The notes under the pieces: generated by a model
Databases searched by the model: none
Told to the model about the DNA's origin: nothing
What the model saw: only the letters and a program-made list of their open reading frames with translations
Part shown: one piece after another, positions 49,004-57,210 of the stretch
Layout: each line of letters starts with the position of its first letter
How positions within the stretch are numbered: position 1 is the first letter of the stretch
Translations under genes and position numbers: made by a program
Assembly: GCF_001552215.1 (NCBI RefSeq)
Contig: NZ_BCQT01000016.1
Coordinates: 121,884-185,883, forward strand
Source: Actinomadura macra NBRC 14102
GTDB taxonomy: Bacteria; Actinomycetota; Actinomycetes; Streptosporangiales; Streptosporangiaceae
Length of the DNA: 64,000 nucleotides
Direction: 5' to 3'

Positions 49004-49093
49004 CTAGCCAGAGGCGTCCGAGGGGACGGTGCAACCGCCGCGCATGCGGCTTTCGAAAGGACGCCGCACTCGTTTGGCGATGATCCCGTTCAT
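49004..49093 (-). CDS. Very small basic ORF (29 residues)
   Basis: ATG 49093 lies eight bases after AAAGGAG, one of the best ribosome-binding sites in the region. The peptide MNGIIAKRVRRPFESRM continues with a short Gly/Ser tail containing one Cys. A terminator follows directly. It is too short to recognise, but the combination of strong site and terminator makes translation plausible. It could alternatively be a leader. Confidence 0.4.
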   Translation of the reverse strand: MNGIIAKRVRRPFESRMRGGCTVPSDASG

Positions 49094-49177
49094 TCGCGGC
49101 TCCTTTCCCGCTCGGTCTGATGCTCCTATGGTGCGGCACGCCGTCCGATGCGGCAACGGGTTTTCCTCCGGCGACAT

Positions 49178-49216
49178 GAGAAAGGGGGGAGAGGCCAGGC
49201 CTCTCCCCCCTTTCTC
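49178..49216. terminator. Perfect 19-bp-arm bidirectional terminator
   Basis: GAGAAAGGGGGGAGAGGCC and its exact complement GGCCTCTCCCCCCTTTCTC flank a single A. It lies 10 bases beyond the stop of the 48-residue gene on the minus strand. It is the strongest inverted repeat of the window. Confidence 0.85.
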
Positions 49217-49225
49217 GCGGTGCCG

Positions 49226-49372
49226 TCAGGCGGCCCTGCGGCGGCTGGTACGCGAACGCGCCGTCCGGCCTCGGCCCGGGGAGAACAACCGGGCGAGCAC
49301 CCGGAACGGCAGCGTCACAATGCTGATGACCGTGCCGATGATCGCGCTGAGCGCTGCGGTGATGCGGCGCAT
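49226..49372 (-). CDS. 48-residue LPFR-type small membrane-associated protein
   Basis: ATG 49372 follows GGAGTGAGAG. The peptide begins MRRITAALSAIIGTVISIVT (hydrophobic helix), then LPFRVLARLFSPGRG and a basic Arg/Ser tail ending at TGA 49226-49228. The LPFR-LARLF block recurs in small actinobacterial hypotheticals. One amphipathic or membrane helix with a strongly cationic tail suggests peripheral membrane association. A perfect terminator follows at once, so it is a self-contained transcription unit. Confidence 0.65.
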   Translation of the reverse strand: MRRITAALSAIIGTVISIVTLPFRVLARLFSPGRGRTARSRTSRRRAA

Positions 49373-49417
49373 GAGACTCTCACTCCTTCGCTCGTCCGTC
49401 CCCGTCCCAATACCCGG

Positions 49418-50215
49418 TCATGAGGTTCTAACCGCGAGGGTCCCGATGACCACCGTCGCGTACAACTCGTCCGAGCGCGCGATCTCGGCGTCCAGGCCGG
49501 CGTCCGCCAGGATCCCGGTCGCCAGCGGAACCTGCCGTTCGCTCGTCTCGAACAACAGGTGTCCGCCGCGCGCGAGCCACTGCGGAGCCTCACCGGCGAC
49601 GCGGCGCAGGACCTCCAGGCCGTCCGCGCCGCCGTCGAGCGCGACCTGCGGCTCGTGCGCCCGGGCCTCGGCGGGCAGCAGCGGCACCTCTCCGGTCGGG
49701 ACGTAGGGCACGTTGGCGAGCAGGACGTCCACTCGGCCTTTCAGCGTGCCGGGCAGCGGATCGAACAGGTCGCCTTCGTAAACGTGGCCGACCGCGCCGA
49801 GGTTACGGCGGGCGCACCGCACGGCGGCCGGCTCGATGTCGGCGGCGTGCAGCTCGGTACCGTCCGGCTGGGTGTCGTGCAGGGCCGCGGCCAGCGCGAG
49901 CCCGAGAGCGCCCGAGCCGCAGCACAGATCGAGGACCACGGAGCGGCGGGGAGCGCGGGCAAGAGCCTGCCCGACAAGGAACTCCGTGCGGCGCCGGGGG
50001 ACGAAGACCCCGGGGTCCACGGCCACGCGCAGGCCGCAGAACTCGGCCCAGCCGAGGACGTGTTCGAGGGGCAGTCCCTCGGCTCTCCGCTCCACCATGG
50101 CGGACAGTTCGGCGGGCGTGCGGGCCGCGGAGACCAGGAGCCGTGCCTCGTCCTCGGCGAACACGCATCCGGCGGCGCGGAGCCGAGAGACGACGGTTTC
50201 TGGGGGTGCTGGCAT
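49418..50215 (-). CDS. PrmC-related putative protein-(glutamine-N5) methyltransferase
   Basis: The protein has 265 residues. The N-terminal helical domain is LRAAGCVFAEDEARLLVSAA, then PLEHVLGWAEFCGLRVAVDP with VFVPRRRTEFLV. The SAM motif is VVLDLCCGSGALGLALAAAL. The catalytic NPPY of HemK/PrmC enzymes appears here as NVPYVP (DVLLANVPYVPTGEVPLLP). This matches a known PrmC-related actinobacterial subfamily of undefined substrate. It is divergent from a 2OG-Fe(II) oxygenase gene with 78 bases between starts. Confidence 0.83.
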   Translation of the reverse strand: MPAPPETVVSRLRAAGCVFAEDEARLLVSAARTPAELSAMVERRAEGLPLEHVLGWAEFCGLRVAVDPGVFVPRRRTEFLVGQALARAPRRSVVLDLCCGSGALGLALAAALHDTQPDGTELHAADIEPAAVRCARRNLGAVGHVYEGDLFDPLPGTLKGRVDVLLANVPYVPTGEVPLLPAEARAHEPQVALDGGADGLEVLRRVAGEAPQWLARGGHLLFETSERQVPLATGILADAGLDAEIARSDELYATVVIGTLAVRTS

Positions 50216-50293
50216 GAGTGCCTTCCGGGAAAGCCTGCGGGCACCTTACCCGCGCGACCGCAACGCCATGGCCCTCGGCGGGGTTCAACGGAC

Positions 50294-51004
50294 ATGAGCA
50301 TCTACGCGAGCAGGGTCGCGCAAGGCGACTGGGACGCGCTCGGCCGAGAGGTGGACGCCTACGGCTTCGCCGTGACTCCCGAGTTGCTGCGCAAGGACGA
50401 ATGCGCGGACGTGGCCGCCCTGTACGACGAGGTGGGACGGTTCCGGTCCACGATCGACATGGAGCGGTACCGGTTCGGCGCCGGGCGGTACCGGTACTTC
50501 GCCGAGCCGTTCCCCGAGGCCGTTCAGGCGCTGCGGACGGCGCTGTACCCGCGCCTGCTGCCCATCGCGCGGGACTGGGCCGGGAGGCTCGGGCGACCAG
50601 CGCCCTGGCCGGACACCCTGGAGGAGTGGCTCGGCATGTGCCACGCCGCCGGGCAGACAAAGCCCACCCCCATCCTCCTGCGGTATGGGCAGGACGGATG
50701 GAACGCGCTGCACCGCGACCTGTACGGAGACCTGGTCTTCCCCCTCCAGGTCGTGATCGGCCTGGACGAACCCGGCGGCGACTACACCGGCGGGGAGTTC
50801 CTCATGGTGGAGCAGCGGGCGCGCGCCCAGTCCCGCGGGACGGCGACGCTCCTTCCGCGGGGCCGTGGACTGATCTTCACGACACGCGACCGCCCCGTCC
50901 GGACGAAGCGGGGGTGGTCGGCCGCTCCGGTCCGGCACGGGGTCAGCGTGGTGCGATCCGGACATCGGCGCACCCTGGGGCTGGTCTTCCATGACGCCGC
51001 CTGA
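50294..51004 (+). CDS. 2OG-Fe(II)-dependent oxygenase
   Basis: The 236-residue protein has a jelly-roll dioxygenase core with iron ligands His140 and Asp142 in ALHRDLYGDLVFPLQVVIGL and a distal His, either His215 (PVRHGVSVV) or His224. A basic residue for 2-oxoglutarate follows in SGHRRTLGLVFHDA. YTGGEFLMVEQRARAQSRG is typical of prolyl-4-hydroxylase-like bacterial proteins. The hydroxylation target is unknown. Its divergent neighbour is a protein methyltransferase, so a shared role in modifying the translation apparatus is conceivable but unproven. Confidence 0.8.
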   Translation: MSIYASRVAQGDWDALGREVDAYGFAVTPELLRKDECADVAALYDEVGRFRSTIDMERYRFGAGRYRYFAEPFPEAVQALRTALYPRLLPIARDWAGRLGRPAPWPDTLEEWLGMCHAAGQTKPTPILLRYGQDGWNALHRDLYGDLVFPLQVVIGLDEPGGDYTGGEFLMVEQRARAQSRGTATLLPRGRGLIFTTRDRPVRTKRGWSAAPVRHGVSVVRSGHRRTLGLVFHDAA

Positions 51005-51065
51005 CATGCCGTCCGACCTGCCGGTCACGCGGCCGGGCCACCCAACCGGCGCATAACATGGCCGG

Positions 51066-51848
51066 ATGTCCGGGCTGAAGGCTGACTGCGCGCGCTGTTT
51101 CGGGTTGTGCTGTGTGGCGCTCCCGTTCGCGCGGTCCGCCGATTTCGCCGTCGGCAAGGAGGCCGGGGAACCGTGCCGGAACCTGCTGGCGGACTTCCGG
51201 TGCGGCGTCCATGCGGATCTGAGGGAACGAGGCTTCCCTGGTTGTACCGTTTTCGAGTGTTTCGGGGCTGGTCAGAAGGTCTCCCAGACGACCTTCGGCG
51301 GACGGGACTGGCGGCAGGGCGGCGCCCGGGAGATGTTCGCGGTCTTCCCCGTCATGCGGCAGCTCCACGAGCTGCTCTGGTACCTGGACGAAGCGCTGGG
51401 AATGCCCGCGGCGAGGCCCGTTCACGGCGATCTCCGGCGGGCGCGGGACCGGGTCGTACGGCTCACTGAGGGGAGCCCGGCCGACCTCGTCGCTGTGGAC
51501 GTGGCGGCGCTCCGGAAGGACGTCAACCCCCTGTTGCTGCGGGCCAGTGAACTCGTGCGGGGGCCCGGCGGCAAGGACCGGCGAGGCGCCGACCTCATCG
51601 GGGCCCGGCTGGAGGACGCCGACCTACGGGGCGCGAGCCTGCGCGGCGCCTACCTGATCGCCGCCGGCCTCCGGCGCGCCGACCTACGGAACGCCGACCT
51701 GATCGGGGCGGACCTACGCGACGCCGACGTGCGCGGCGCGGACCTGCGCGGCGCCCTGTTCCTCACCCAGGCGCAGGTCAACGCGGCGAGGGGCGATGAG
51801 GCGACCCGGCTGCCGGCGGGCCTGGAGCGGCCCGCCCACTGGGCTTGA
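51066..51848 (+). CDS. Cys-rich, pentapeptide-repeat protein
   Basis: The protein has 260 residues. The N-terminal domain has Cys8, Cys11, Cys15, Cys16 (DCARCFGLCCVALPF) and more in CRNLLADFRCGVHADLRERG, FPGCTVFECF, so it probably binds a metal or cluster. Residues about 172-235 are a pentapeptide-repeat helix (GADLIGARLEDADLRGASLR continuing in five-residue steps A(D/N)LXX). Such proteins can mimic DNA or protect targets, but the role here is unknown. It is a single gene on the plus strand. Confidence 0.82.
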   Translation: MSGLKADCARCFGLCCVALPFARSADFAVGKEAGEPCRNLLADFRCGVHADLRERGFPGCTVFECFGAGQKVSQTTFGGRDWRQGGAREMFAVFPVMRQLHELLWYLDEALGMPAARPVHGDLRRARDRVVRLTEGSPADLVAVDVAALRKDVNPLLLRASELVRGPGGKDRRGADLIGARLEDADLRGASLRGAYLIAAGLRRADLRNADLIGADLRDADVRGADLRGALFLTQAQVNAARGDEATRLPAGLERPAHWA

Positions 51849-51927
51849 TCTTGTTTGGTGCCCGACCAAGGGGGCATGTCCCGCTAGACATGGAATTGTG
51901 TGGTCCCATGTCGTTCTGGGGGGCCGC

Positions 51928-52488
51928 GTGGGGCGGGTCAGATGGTGGGGCACCGGTCTCGTCGCGCTCGTGCTGCTCGTCCTCGGCGGGGGTTTACCGC
52001 TGCTGGACGCGGCGCTGGGGAGCGGCGGACGACCGGTTCGCGCGGGAACCGTACTGTCGGTCGGGACGGAACGTCACGGCACCCGGCCGGTGTCGTTCAC
52101 CGTCCCGGCGGCGGGCTGGCGGCTCAGCGAGGAGCGTTCGTTCCTTAGCAGCAACGCGTTCCTGACAAGGGACGAGGTCATGTTCAACATCAGCGTGGTG
52201 GTCCCGCTGGCGCCGCTGGACGCCCGCACACTGTGGGACGGCCTCGAAAGGATCGTGTCGGTCGGCCGGGAGACGCGGCTGCGCGCGGCGCCGTCCACGA
52301 TCACGACCGCGCACGGCCTGAGGGGGCTGACCGGGCACCTGAACGGCGATGGCCGGGTGGGCACCGCCACCGTCTTCGCCACCGACACGCTCGGCGCGAC
52401 GGTCACCGCGTCGGGGCCGCCCGCGGCGTACGGGCAGGCGGCGGCACAGGTCGACGCCATCGTGCGGACCATCCGGATCTCGCCGTGA
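51928..52488 (+). CDS. Single-pass membrane-anchored hypothetical protein
   Basis: The protein has about 186 residues from GTG 51928. One membrane helix near the N-terminus (TGLVALVLLVLGGGLPLLDA) is followed by an extracytoplasmic beta-rich domain (PVSFTVPAAGWRLSEERSFL, MFNISVVVPLAPLD, RIVSVGRETRLRAAP). Nothing enzymatic is visible. Its stop overlaps the PrsW gene start by four bases (GTGA), so the two are translationally coupled. This makes it a candidate substrate or partner of the protease. Confidence 0.65.
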   Translation: MGRVRWWGTGLVALVLLVLGGGLPLLDAALGSGGRPVRAGTVLSVGTERHGTRPVSFTVPAAGWRLSEERSFLSSNAFLTRDEVMFNISVVVPLAPLDARTLWDGLERIVSVGRETRLRAAPSTITTAHGLRGLTGHLNGDGRVGTATVFATDTLGATVTASGPPAAYGQAAAQVDAIVRTIRISP

Positions 52489-53570
52489 CCACTCGCCCGG
52501 CGTTCTGGCTGTGGGCCGTCGCATGCCTGACCGGCGCCCTCATCGCCTCCGACGCCCTCGGGGAGCAGGTCCGGGCGTTTCCCGCCGGCGTGCTGGCCGG
52601 ATCCGCACTCCTGGCGCCCGCCCTGGTCGCCGGGGTCTGGCTGCTGCTGCGGCTGCACCCGGTGCGGTCGCGGCCGCTCGGGTACGCGCTGATCGCGGTG
52701 GGGTGGGGAGGGCTGGCCGCGTTCGGACTGGCGCTCCCGGTCAACGCCGCCTTCCAGGCGGTGCTCGGCAAGACCGCCGGCCCGGAGTTCAGCGCGACGT
52801 GGGGCGCGGCCATCGTGGCGCCGGTGGACGAGGAGATCCTCAAGCTGCTCGGGGTGGTGGTGGTGGCGCTGATCGCGCCGCACGCCGTCCGGGGGCCGCT
52901 GGACGGCTACGGGTACGGCGCACTGGTGGGCCTGGGGTTCCAGATGTCGGAGAACTTCCTGTACGTGCTGAACACGATCGTGCTGACGGGCGCCACCCAG
53001 GACGCGAACGCGGCGTTCTTCTCGTTCGGCAGCCGGATGATCGGCGGGGCCTGGTGGAGTCACTGGGCGATGACGGCGGTCGGCGGCGCGGGCCTCGGCT
53101 GCGTGCTTGGCCGCCCGTCCCGGACGAACGCGGCCCTCGCGTCCGTCGCGGTCGTCCTGTCGATGGCGCTGCACTCGTGGTGGGACGCGCCGGTCCTGCC
53201 CGGCGTGGCGCTGCTGCCGTTCAAGGGCGCACCGATCCTGATCGTCGCGGTGCTGATATATCGGGGCGTCCGGCACCGGTATCTGGTGCGGTTCCGGCGG
53301 GCGGCGCAGGCGGAGACGTTCCGTGGCGTCCTGGTCCCGGGCGAGAGCCATGTCCTCACCTACCGCAAGTGGCGCAGGAAGGAGCGGTGGGACGTGCCCG
53401 CCGGTGAGCCCCGGCGGCTGCTCGCCCGGCTCCGGGCGGCCGAGTTGGATCTGCTCGACGACGGGCTCGGCGGCCTGGAACGCGACCCCGGGGCGGCGGA
53501 CCGGCTGCGCGCCGACATCCGGGACCTGCGCCACCTCCTCAAGGCGGCGCAGCACCCTCAACTCGCCTGA
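52485..53570 (+). CDS. PrsW-family intramembrane metalloprotease-like protein
   Basis: The 361-residue protein has about eight helices. The PrsW signatures are AAIVAPVDEEILKLLGVVVV (Glu116-Glu117), GYGALVGLGFQMSENFLYV (conserved Glu156), AWWSHWAMTAVGGAGLG with a His, and SMALHSWWDAP. The relatives cleave anti-sigma factors in the membrane. The C-terminal 90 residues are a cytoplasmic helical tail. The GTG start at 52485 overlaps the stop of the anchored protein, a plausible substrate. The pair may form a regulated proteolysis unit. Confidence 0.85.
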   Translation: MTTRPAFWLWAVACLTGALIASDALGEQVRAFPAGVLAGSALLAPALVAGVWLLLRLHPVRSRPLGYALIAVGWGGLAAFGLALPVNAAFQAVLGKTAGPEFSATWGAAIVAPVDEEILKLLGVVVVALIAPHAVRGPLDGYGYGALVGLGFQMSENFLYVLNTIVLTGATQDANAAFFSFGSRMIGGAWWSHWAMTAVGGAGLGCVLGRPSRTNAALASVAVVLSMALHSWWDAPVLPGVALLPFKGAPILIVAVLIYRGVRHRYLVRFRRAAQAETFRGVLVPGESHVLTYRKWRRKERWDVPAGEPRRLLARLRAAELDLLDDGLGGLERDPGAADRLRADIRDLRHLLKAAQHPQLA

Positions 53571-53579
53571 TGACCTCGG

Positions 53580-53669
53580 GTGCCCGACCTCACCCTGCGC
53601 CTGATCTGGCGCGGCGACCGGGAGGCGCTTCCCGGATTGCGCGAGGTCCTCTACGTCGCGAGCGCGTGA
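53580..53669 (+). CDS. Very small ORF (29 residues) after prsW-like gene
   Basis: GTG 53580 opens a 29-residue frame (LTLRLIWRGDREALPGLREV) ending at TGA 53667-53669, ten bases after the protease stop and just before the convergent EamA gene. There is no strong binding site, so it may be noise or a gene remnant. Confidence 0.2.
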   Translation: MPDLTLRLIWRGDREALPGLREVLYVASA

Positions 53670-53672
53670 CCC

Positions 53673-54554
53673 CTACGTCCGGGGCGCCAGGACCGTGACG
53701 AGGTTGGCGGCCACGATCGCCAGGATGCCGAGCCACTGCGTCCAGTGCAGGGTCTGACCGAGGATGAGCAGGCCCGCGGCTGCGGCGAGCACCGGGTTGA
53801 CGCTCATGAAGACGCCGAAGAAGTGCGCGGGGACGCGGCGCAGCGCCAGCAGGTCCGCGAGGAACGGGACGGCCGACGACAGCACGCCCGCGGCACCCGC
53901 GCAGGCCAGCGCCCCGGCCGTCGGCGGGTGCTGGAACAGCGCGGCAAGGCCGATCGGGACGAACAGCAGCCCCGACGCGCCGGCCGCCATCGCGGAACCC
54001 TCCGCGCCGGGCAGCGACCGCCCGATGGACCGGTTGAGCAGGATGTACCCGGCCCAGCAGCATGCCGCGAGAAGCCCGAGCCCCAGCCCGAGGTAGTCGG
54101 ACGCGGGCTCCGGCCGGGTCAGTGTGACCACCCCGGCCACCGCCGCCAGCGCGCAACCGAGGTCGAGGCGGCGGCGCGACCCGGCCAGCGCGACCGTCAG
54201 CGGGCCGAGGAACTCCAGCGTCACCGCGAGGCCCAGCCCGATGCGGTCGACCGCGGTGTACAGGGAGAGGTTCATCGTCGCGAACACCGCCGCGAGCGCC
54301 AGGACGAGCCGCCACTGCGCCGCGGTGAACGCCCGAACGCGCGGTCGTCCTACCGCCAGCAGTACGGCGGCGGCGACCCACTGGCGCACCGCCACCACCC
54401 CGGCGGGCCCGATCACCGGGAACGCCAGCGCGCCGATCGCCGCCCCGGTCTGGTTGGAGGTGCCGCTCGCGAGCATCATCAGCACCCCGGCCCAGCGCGC
54501 CCGGGAGGCCGGGACCACGGCTGGGCGGCGCCGCGCCGCGGTGGTCGCCTTCAT
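53673..54554 (-). CDS. EamA/DMT-family transporter
   Basis: The 293-residue protein has ten hydrophobic helices in two EamA repeats. ASGTSNQTGAAIGALAF, GLAVTLEFLGPLTVAL and SSAVPFLADLLALRRVPAHF are typical of RhtA-like exporters, and VFMSVNPVLAAAAGLLILGQ is a further family segment. It probably exports a metabolite such as an amino acid. It is divergent from a LysR gene with a T-N11-A dyad between, so inducible control by that regulator is likely. Confidence 0.85.
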   Translation of the reverse strand: MKATTAARRRPAVVPASRARWAGVLMMLASGTSNQTGAAIGALAFPVIGPAGVVAVRQWVAAAVLLAVGRPRVRAFTAAQWRLVLALAAVFATMNLSLYTAVDRIGLGLAVTLEFLGPLTVALAGSRRRLDLGCALAAVAGVVTLTRPEPASDYLGLGLGLLAACCWAGYILLNRSIGRSLPGAEGSAMAAGASGLLFVPIGLAALFQHPPTAGALACAGAAGVLSSAVPFLADLLALRRVPAHFFGVFMSVNPVLAAAAGLLILGQTLHWTQWLGILAIVAANLVTVLAPRT

Positions 54555-54577
54555 CCCCCGAGCATGAGCCCGCCTGA

Positions 54578-54598
54578 TTCATACGCAAAATGCATGAA
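54578..54598. promoter_or_regulatory. LysR-type binding dyad between eamA and lysR
   Basis: TTCAT at 54578-54582 and ATGAA at 54594-54598 form a perfect inverted repeat with an 11-base spacer, the classic T-N11-A arrangement, in the 68-base divergent gap. Confidence 0.6.
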
Positions 54599-54622
54599 AT
54601 GGGAGGTCTATACGTTGGAGTC

Positions 54623-55477
54623 ATGGATGTGGAACTGCGGCACCTCCGGGTGCTCGTCGCCATCGTCGACGCGGGCACCTTCACCGATGCCGCCATCGAG
54701 CTGGGGGTCTCCCAGGCGGCGGTGTCGCGGACCCTCGCCGCGCTGGAGCGGGCCCTCGGCGTGCGGCTGCTGCGCCGCACAAGCCGCCAGGTCGCCCCCA
54801 CCGCCACCGGCCTGCGGGTCCTCGCGCGGGCACGGCGGCTGCTCGCCGAGGCCGACGACCTCGTCCAGGACGCGACCAGCGGACACACCCGGCTGCGGAT
54901 CGGGTACGCGTGGGCGGCGATGGGCCGGCGCACGGTCGCCTTCCAGCGGCGCTGGCCCGACCTGTGGCCGCATATCGAGGTACAACTCGTCCGCACGAAC
55001 TCCGCCACCGGCGGACTGGCCGAGGGCGTCTGCGACATCGCCGTCGTCCGGACGGCACCGGACCCCCGCCGGTTCGACGGCGTCATCGTGGGGTCGGAGC
55101 GGCGGTACTGCGCGATGGCCTCGGACGATCCGTGGGCACGCCGCAGGTCCGTTCGGCTGGCCGACATCAGCGAGCGGACGCTGCTCATCGACCCGCGGAC
55201 GGGCACCACCACCCTCGACCTGTGGCCGCCCGGTGCCCGGCCCCCCACCGAGCAGACCACCGACATCGATGACTGGCTGACCGCCGTCGCGTCCGGCCGG
55301 TGCGTGGGCGTGACGGCGCGGAGCACCGTCGAGCAGTACCCGCGCCCCGGCGTCGTCTACCGGCCCGTCCGCGACGCCGCGCCGATCGCCGTCCGGCTCG
55401 CCTGGTGGCGCGGCGACCCGCATCCGGCGGCACGGCACGCGGTCGAGCTGCTCACCGAGCTGTACCACGAGGGCTGA
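54623..55477 (+). CDS. LysR-family transcriptional regulator
   Basis: The protein has 284 residues. The N-terminal winged helix reads ELRHLRVLVAIVDAGTFTDA, then AAIELGVSQAAVSRTLAALE and ALGVRLLRRTSRQVAPTATG. The effector domain reads RLRIGYAWAAMGRRTVAFQR and later DIDDWLTAVASGRCVGVTAR. ATG 54623 is chosen because GGAG lies just upstream. It is divergent from an EamA exporter, the standard layout for a LysR activator of a transporter. Confidence 0.9.
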   Translation: MDVELRHLRVLVAIVDAGTFTDAAIELGVSQAAVSRTLAALERALGVRLLRRTSRQVAPTATGLRVLARARRLLAEADDLVQDATSGHTRLRIGYAWAAMGRRTVAFQRRWPDLWPHIEVQLVRTNSATGGLAEGVCDIAVVRTAPDPRRFDGVIVGSERRYCAMASDDPWARRRSVRLADISERTLLIDPRTGTTTLDLWPPGARPPTEQTTDIDDWLTAVASGRCVGVTARSTVEQYPRPGVVYRPVRDAAPIAVRLAWWRGDPHPAARHAVELLTELYHEG

Positions 55478-55552
55478 GCCCGGCCGCCGTTTGCCCATCC
55501 CCGCCCCGGGTATCGCACCTCACCGGAAGCCAGCTCGGCCGGGGGGACGCTG

Positions 55553-57193
55553 ATGGCGGGACGGAGCGGCGAGCCGACGGCCGGGAGGCTGGTCGGGAGT
55601 CTCGCGCGGGGTGTGGACGACCGGCTCGGCGCGGCGGGCTTCCTGAGGAGGAACCTGCGCAAGGCGTTTCCGGGCCACTGGTCGTTCCTGCTCGGCGAGA
55701 TCGCGCTGTACTCGTTCATCGTCCTGCTGCTCACCGGGGTCTATCTGACCTTGTTCTTCCAGCCCAGTTCGTCCTCGATCGTCTACGACGGGTCGTACGC
55801 GCCGCTGCGGGGCCTGCGGATGAGCCAGGCGTACGCCTCGACGCTGCACCTGTCGTTCGATGTGCGAGGCGGCCTGCTGATGCGGCAGATCCACCACTGG
55901 GCCGCGAACATCTTCGTCGCGGCGATCTGCGCGCATCTGTTGCGGATCTTCTTCACCGGCGCGTTCCGCAAGCCCCGCGAGATCAACTGGCTGATCGGGG
56001 TCACGCTGTTCACGCTCGCGCTCGCGGAGGGCTTCGCCGGATACTCGCTGCCGGACGACCTGTTGTCGGGCACCGGGCTGCGGATCGCGGACGGCATCAT
56101 GCTGTCGATCCCCCTCCTCGGGACGTACGTGAGCATGTTCGTGTTCGGCGGCGAGTTCCCCGGTGTGGACTTTATCCCCCGGCTGTTCACCGTGCACATT
56201 CTGCTGATTCCCGGCATTCTGCTTGCCCTGATCACCGCCCACCTGATGATCCTCTGGCACCAGACCCACACCCAGTTCCCCGCCAGGGGACGCCGCGAGT
56301 CCCGGGTCTCGGGACATCCGGCCTACCCGCACTTCGCCGCCCAGAGCGGCGCCTACTTCCTCTACACGTTCGGCGTCCTGGCCGCGATGGCCACGTTCCT
56401 CCAGGTCAATCCGGTGTGGCTGTACGGCCCCTACGAGCCCGCGCAAGACTCGATCGGCTCGCAACCCGACTGGTACGTGGGCTTCCTGGAGGGCTCGCTG
56501 CGGATCATGCCGCCGCTGACCACGACGGTGGCCGGGCATACGGTCAGCTGGAACGTGCTCCTGCCCGCGGTCGTGCTGCCGGGCGTGTTCATCACCTGCA
56601 TCGCGCTCTACCCCTTCGTCGAGCGCTGGGCGACCGGGGACGATCGCGTCCATCATCTGCTCGACCGGCCGCGCAACGCGGCCACCAGGACGGGAATCGG
56701 TGCGGCGGCCATCGCCTGGTACGGCGACCTGTGGGCGGCGGGCGGGAACGACGTCCTCGCCTACACCTTCGGCCTCCCCCTCTACGCGACGACGTGGTTC
56801 TTCCGGGCCGGCTTCTTCGTGTTCCCGTTCCTGGCGTTCGCCCTCACCCGGCGGGCCTGCCTGAGCCTTCAGCGCCGTGACCTGCGCATGCGGGAAGAGG
56901 GCGTGGAGACGGGGCTGCTCAGGCTGACGCCCGATGGCGGGTTCACCGAGCGCCACGAACCGCCCTCGGACGAGGAGGAGGCCACCCTCCTGGCCCGGCA
57001 GCCGAAGGAACTCGTGGCCTCCTATCCACGGCACATCATCCCGCTCCCGACGCCGGACCGAGCCCGCGTCCAGGTCCGGACCCGCCTGAATCGCTTCTAC
57101 TTCAACTACCAGAGCGAGTCCTACGGCGGCGGCCAGGGCGACCACGACGGCGACGGCACCCCCGCCCGGCAGGACGGGCAGTCCACGAAATAG
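55553..57193 (+). CDS. Actinobacterial QcrB-type cytochrome b, stand-alone
   Basis: The 546-residue protein contains the full cytochrome b: RKAFPGHWSFLLGEIALYSF, QIHHWAANIFVAAICAHLLR (heme ligands), GYSLPDDLLSGTGLRIADGI, FTVHILLIPGILLALITAHL, and the Qo-site PDWYVGFLEGSLRIMPP. A long hydrophilic C-terminal tail (from about residue 430) is typical of actinobacterial QcrB. No qcrA or qcrC lies beside it, so it is probably a second copy. It is convergent with a cytochrome oxidase subunit I gene 17 bases away. Confidence 0.9.
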   Translation: MAGRSGEPTAGRLVGSLARGVDDRLGAAGFLRRNLRKAFPGHWSFLLGEIALYSFIVLLLTGVYLTLFFQPSSSSIVYDGSYAPLRGLRMSQAYASTLHLSFDVRGGLLMRQIHHWAANIFVAAICAHLLRIFFTGAFRKPREINWLIGVTLFTLALAEGFAGYSLPDDLLSGTGLRIADGIMLSIPLLGTYVSMFVFGGEFPGVDFIPRLFTVHILLIPGILLALITAHLMILWHQTHTQFPARGRRESRVSGHPAYPHFAAQSGAYFLYTFGVLAAMATFLQVNPVWLYGPYEPAQDSIGSQPDWYVGFLEGSLRIMPPLTTTVAGHTVSWNVLLPAVVLPGVFITCIALYPFVERWATGDDRVHHLLDRPRNAATRTGIGAAAIAWYGDLWAAGGNDVLAYTFGLPLYATTWFFRAGFFVFPFLAFALTRRACLSLQRRDLRMREEGVETGLLRLTPDGGFTERHEPPSDEEEATLLARQPKELVASYPRHIIPLPTPDRARVQVRTRLNRFYFNYQSESYGGGQGDHDGDGTPARQDGQSTK

Positions 57194-57210
57194 CGGGAGC
57201 CCACCGACCC

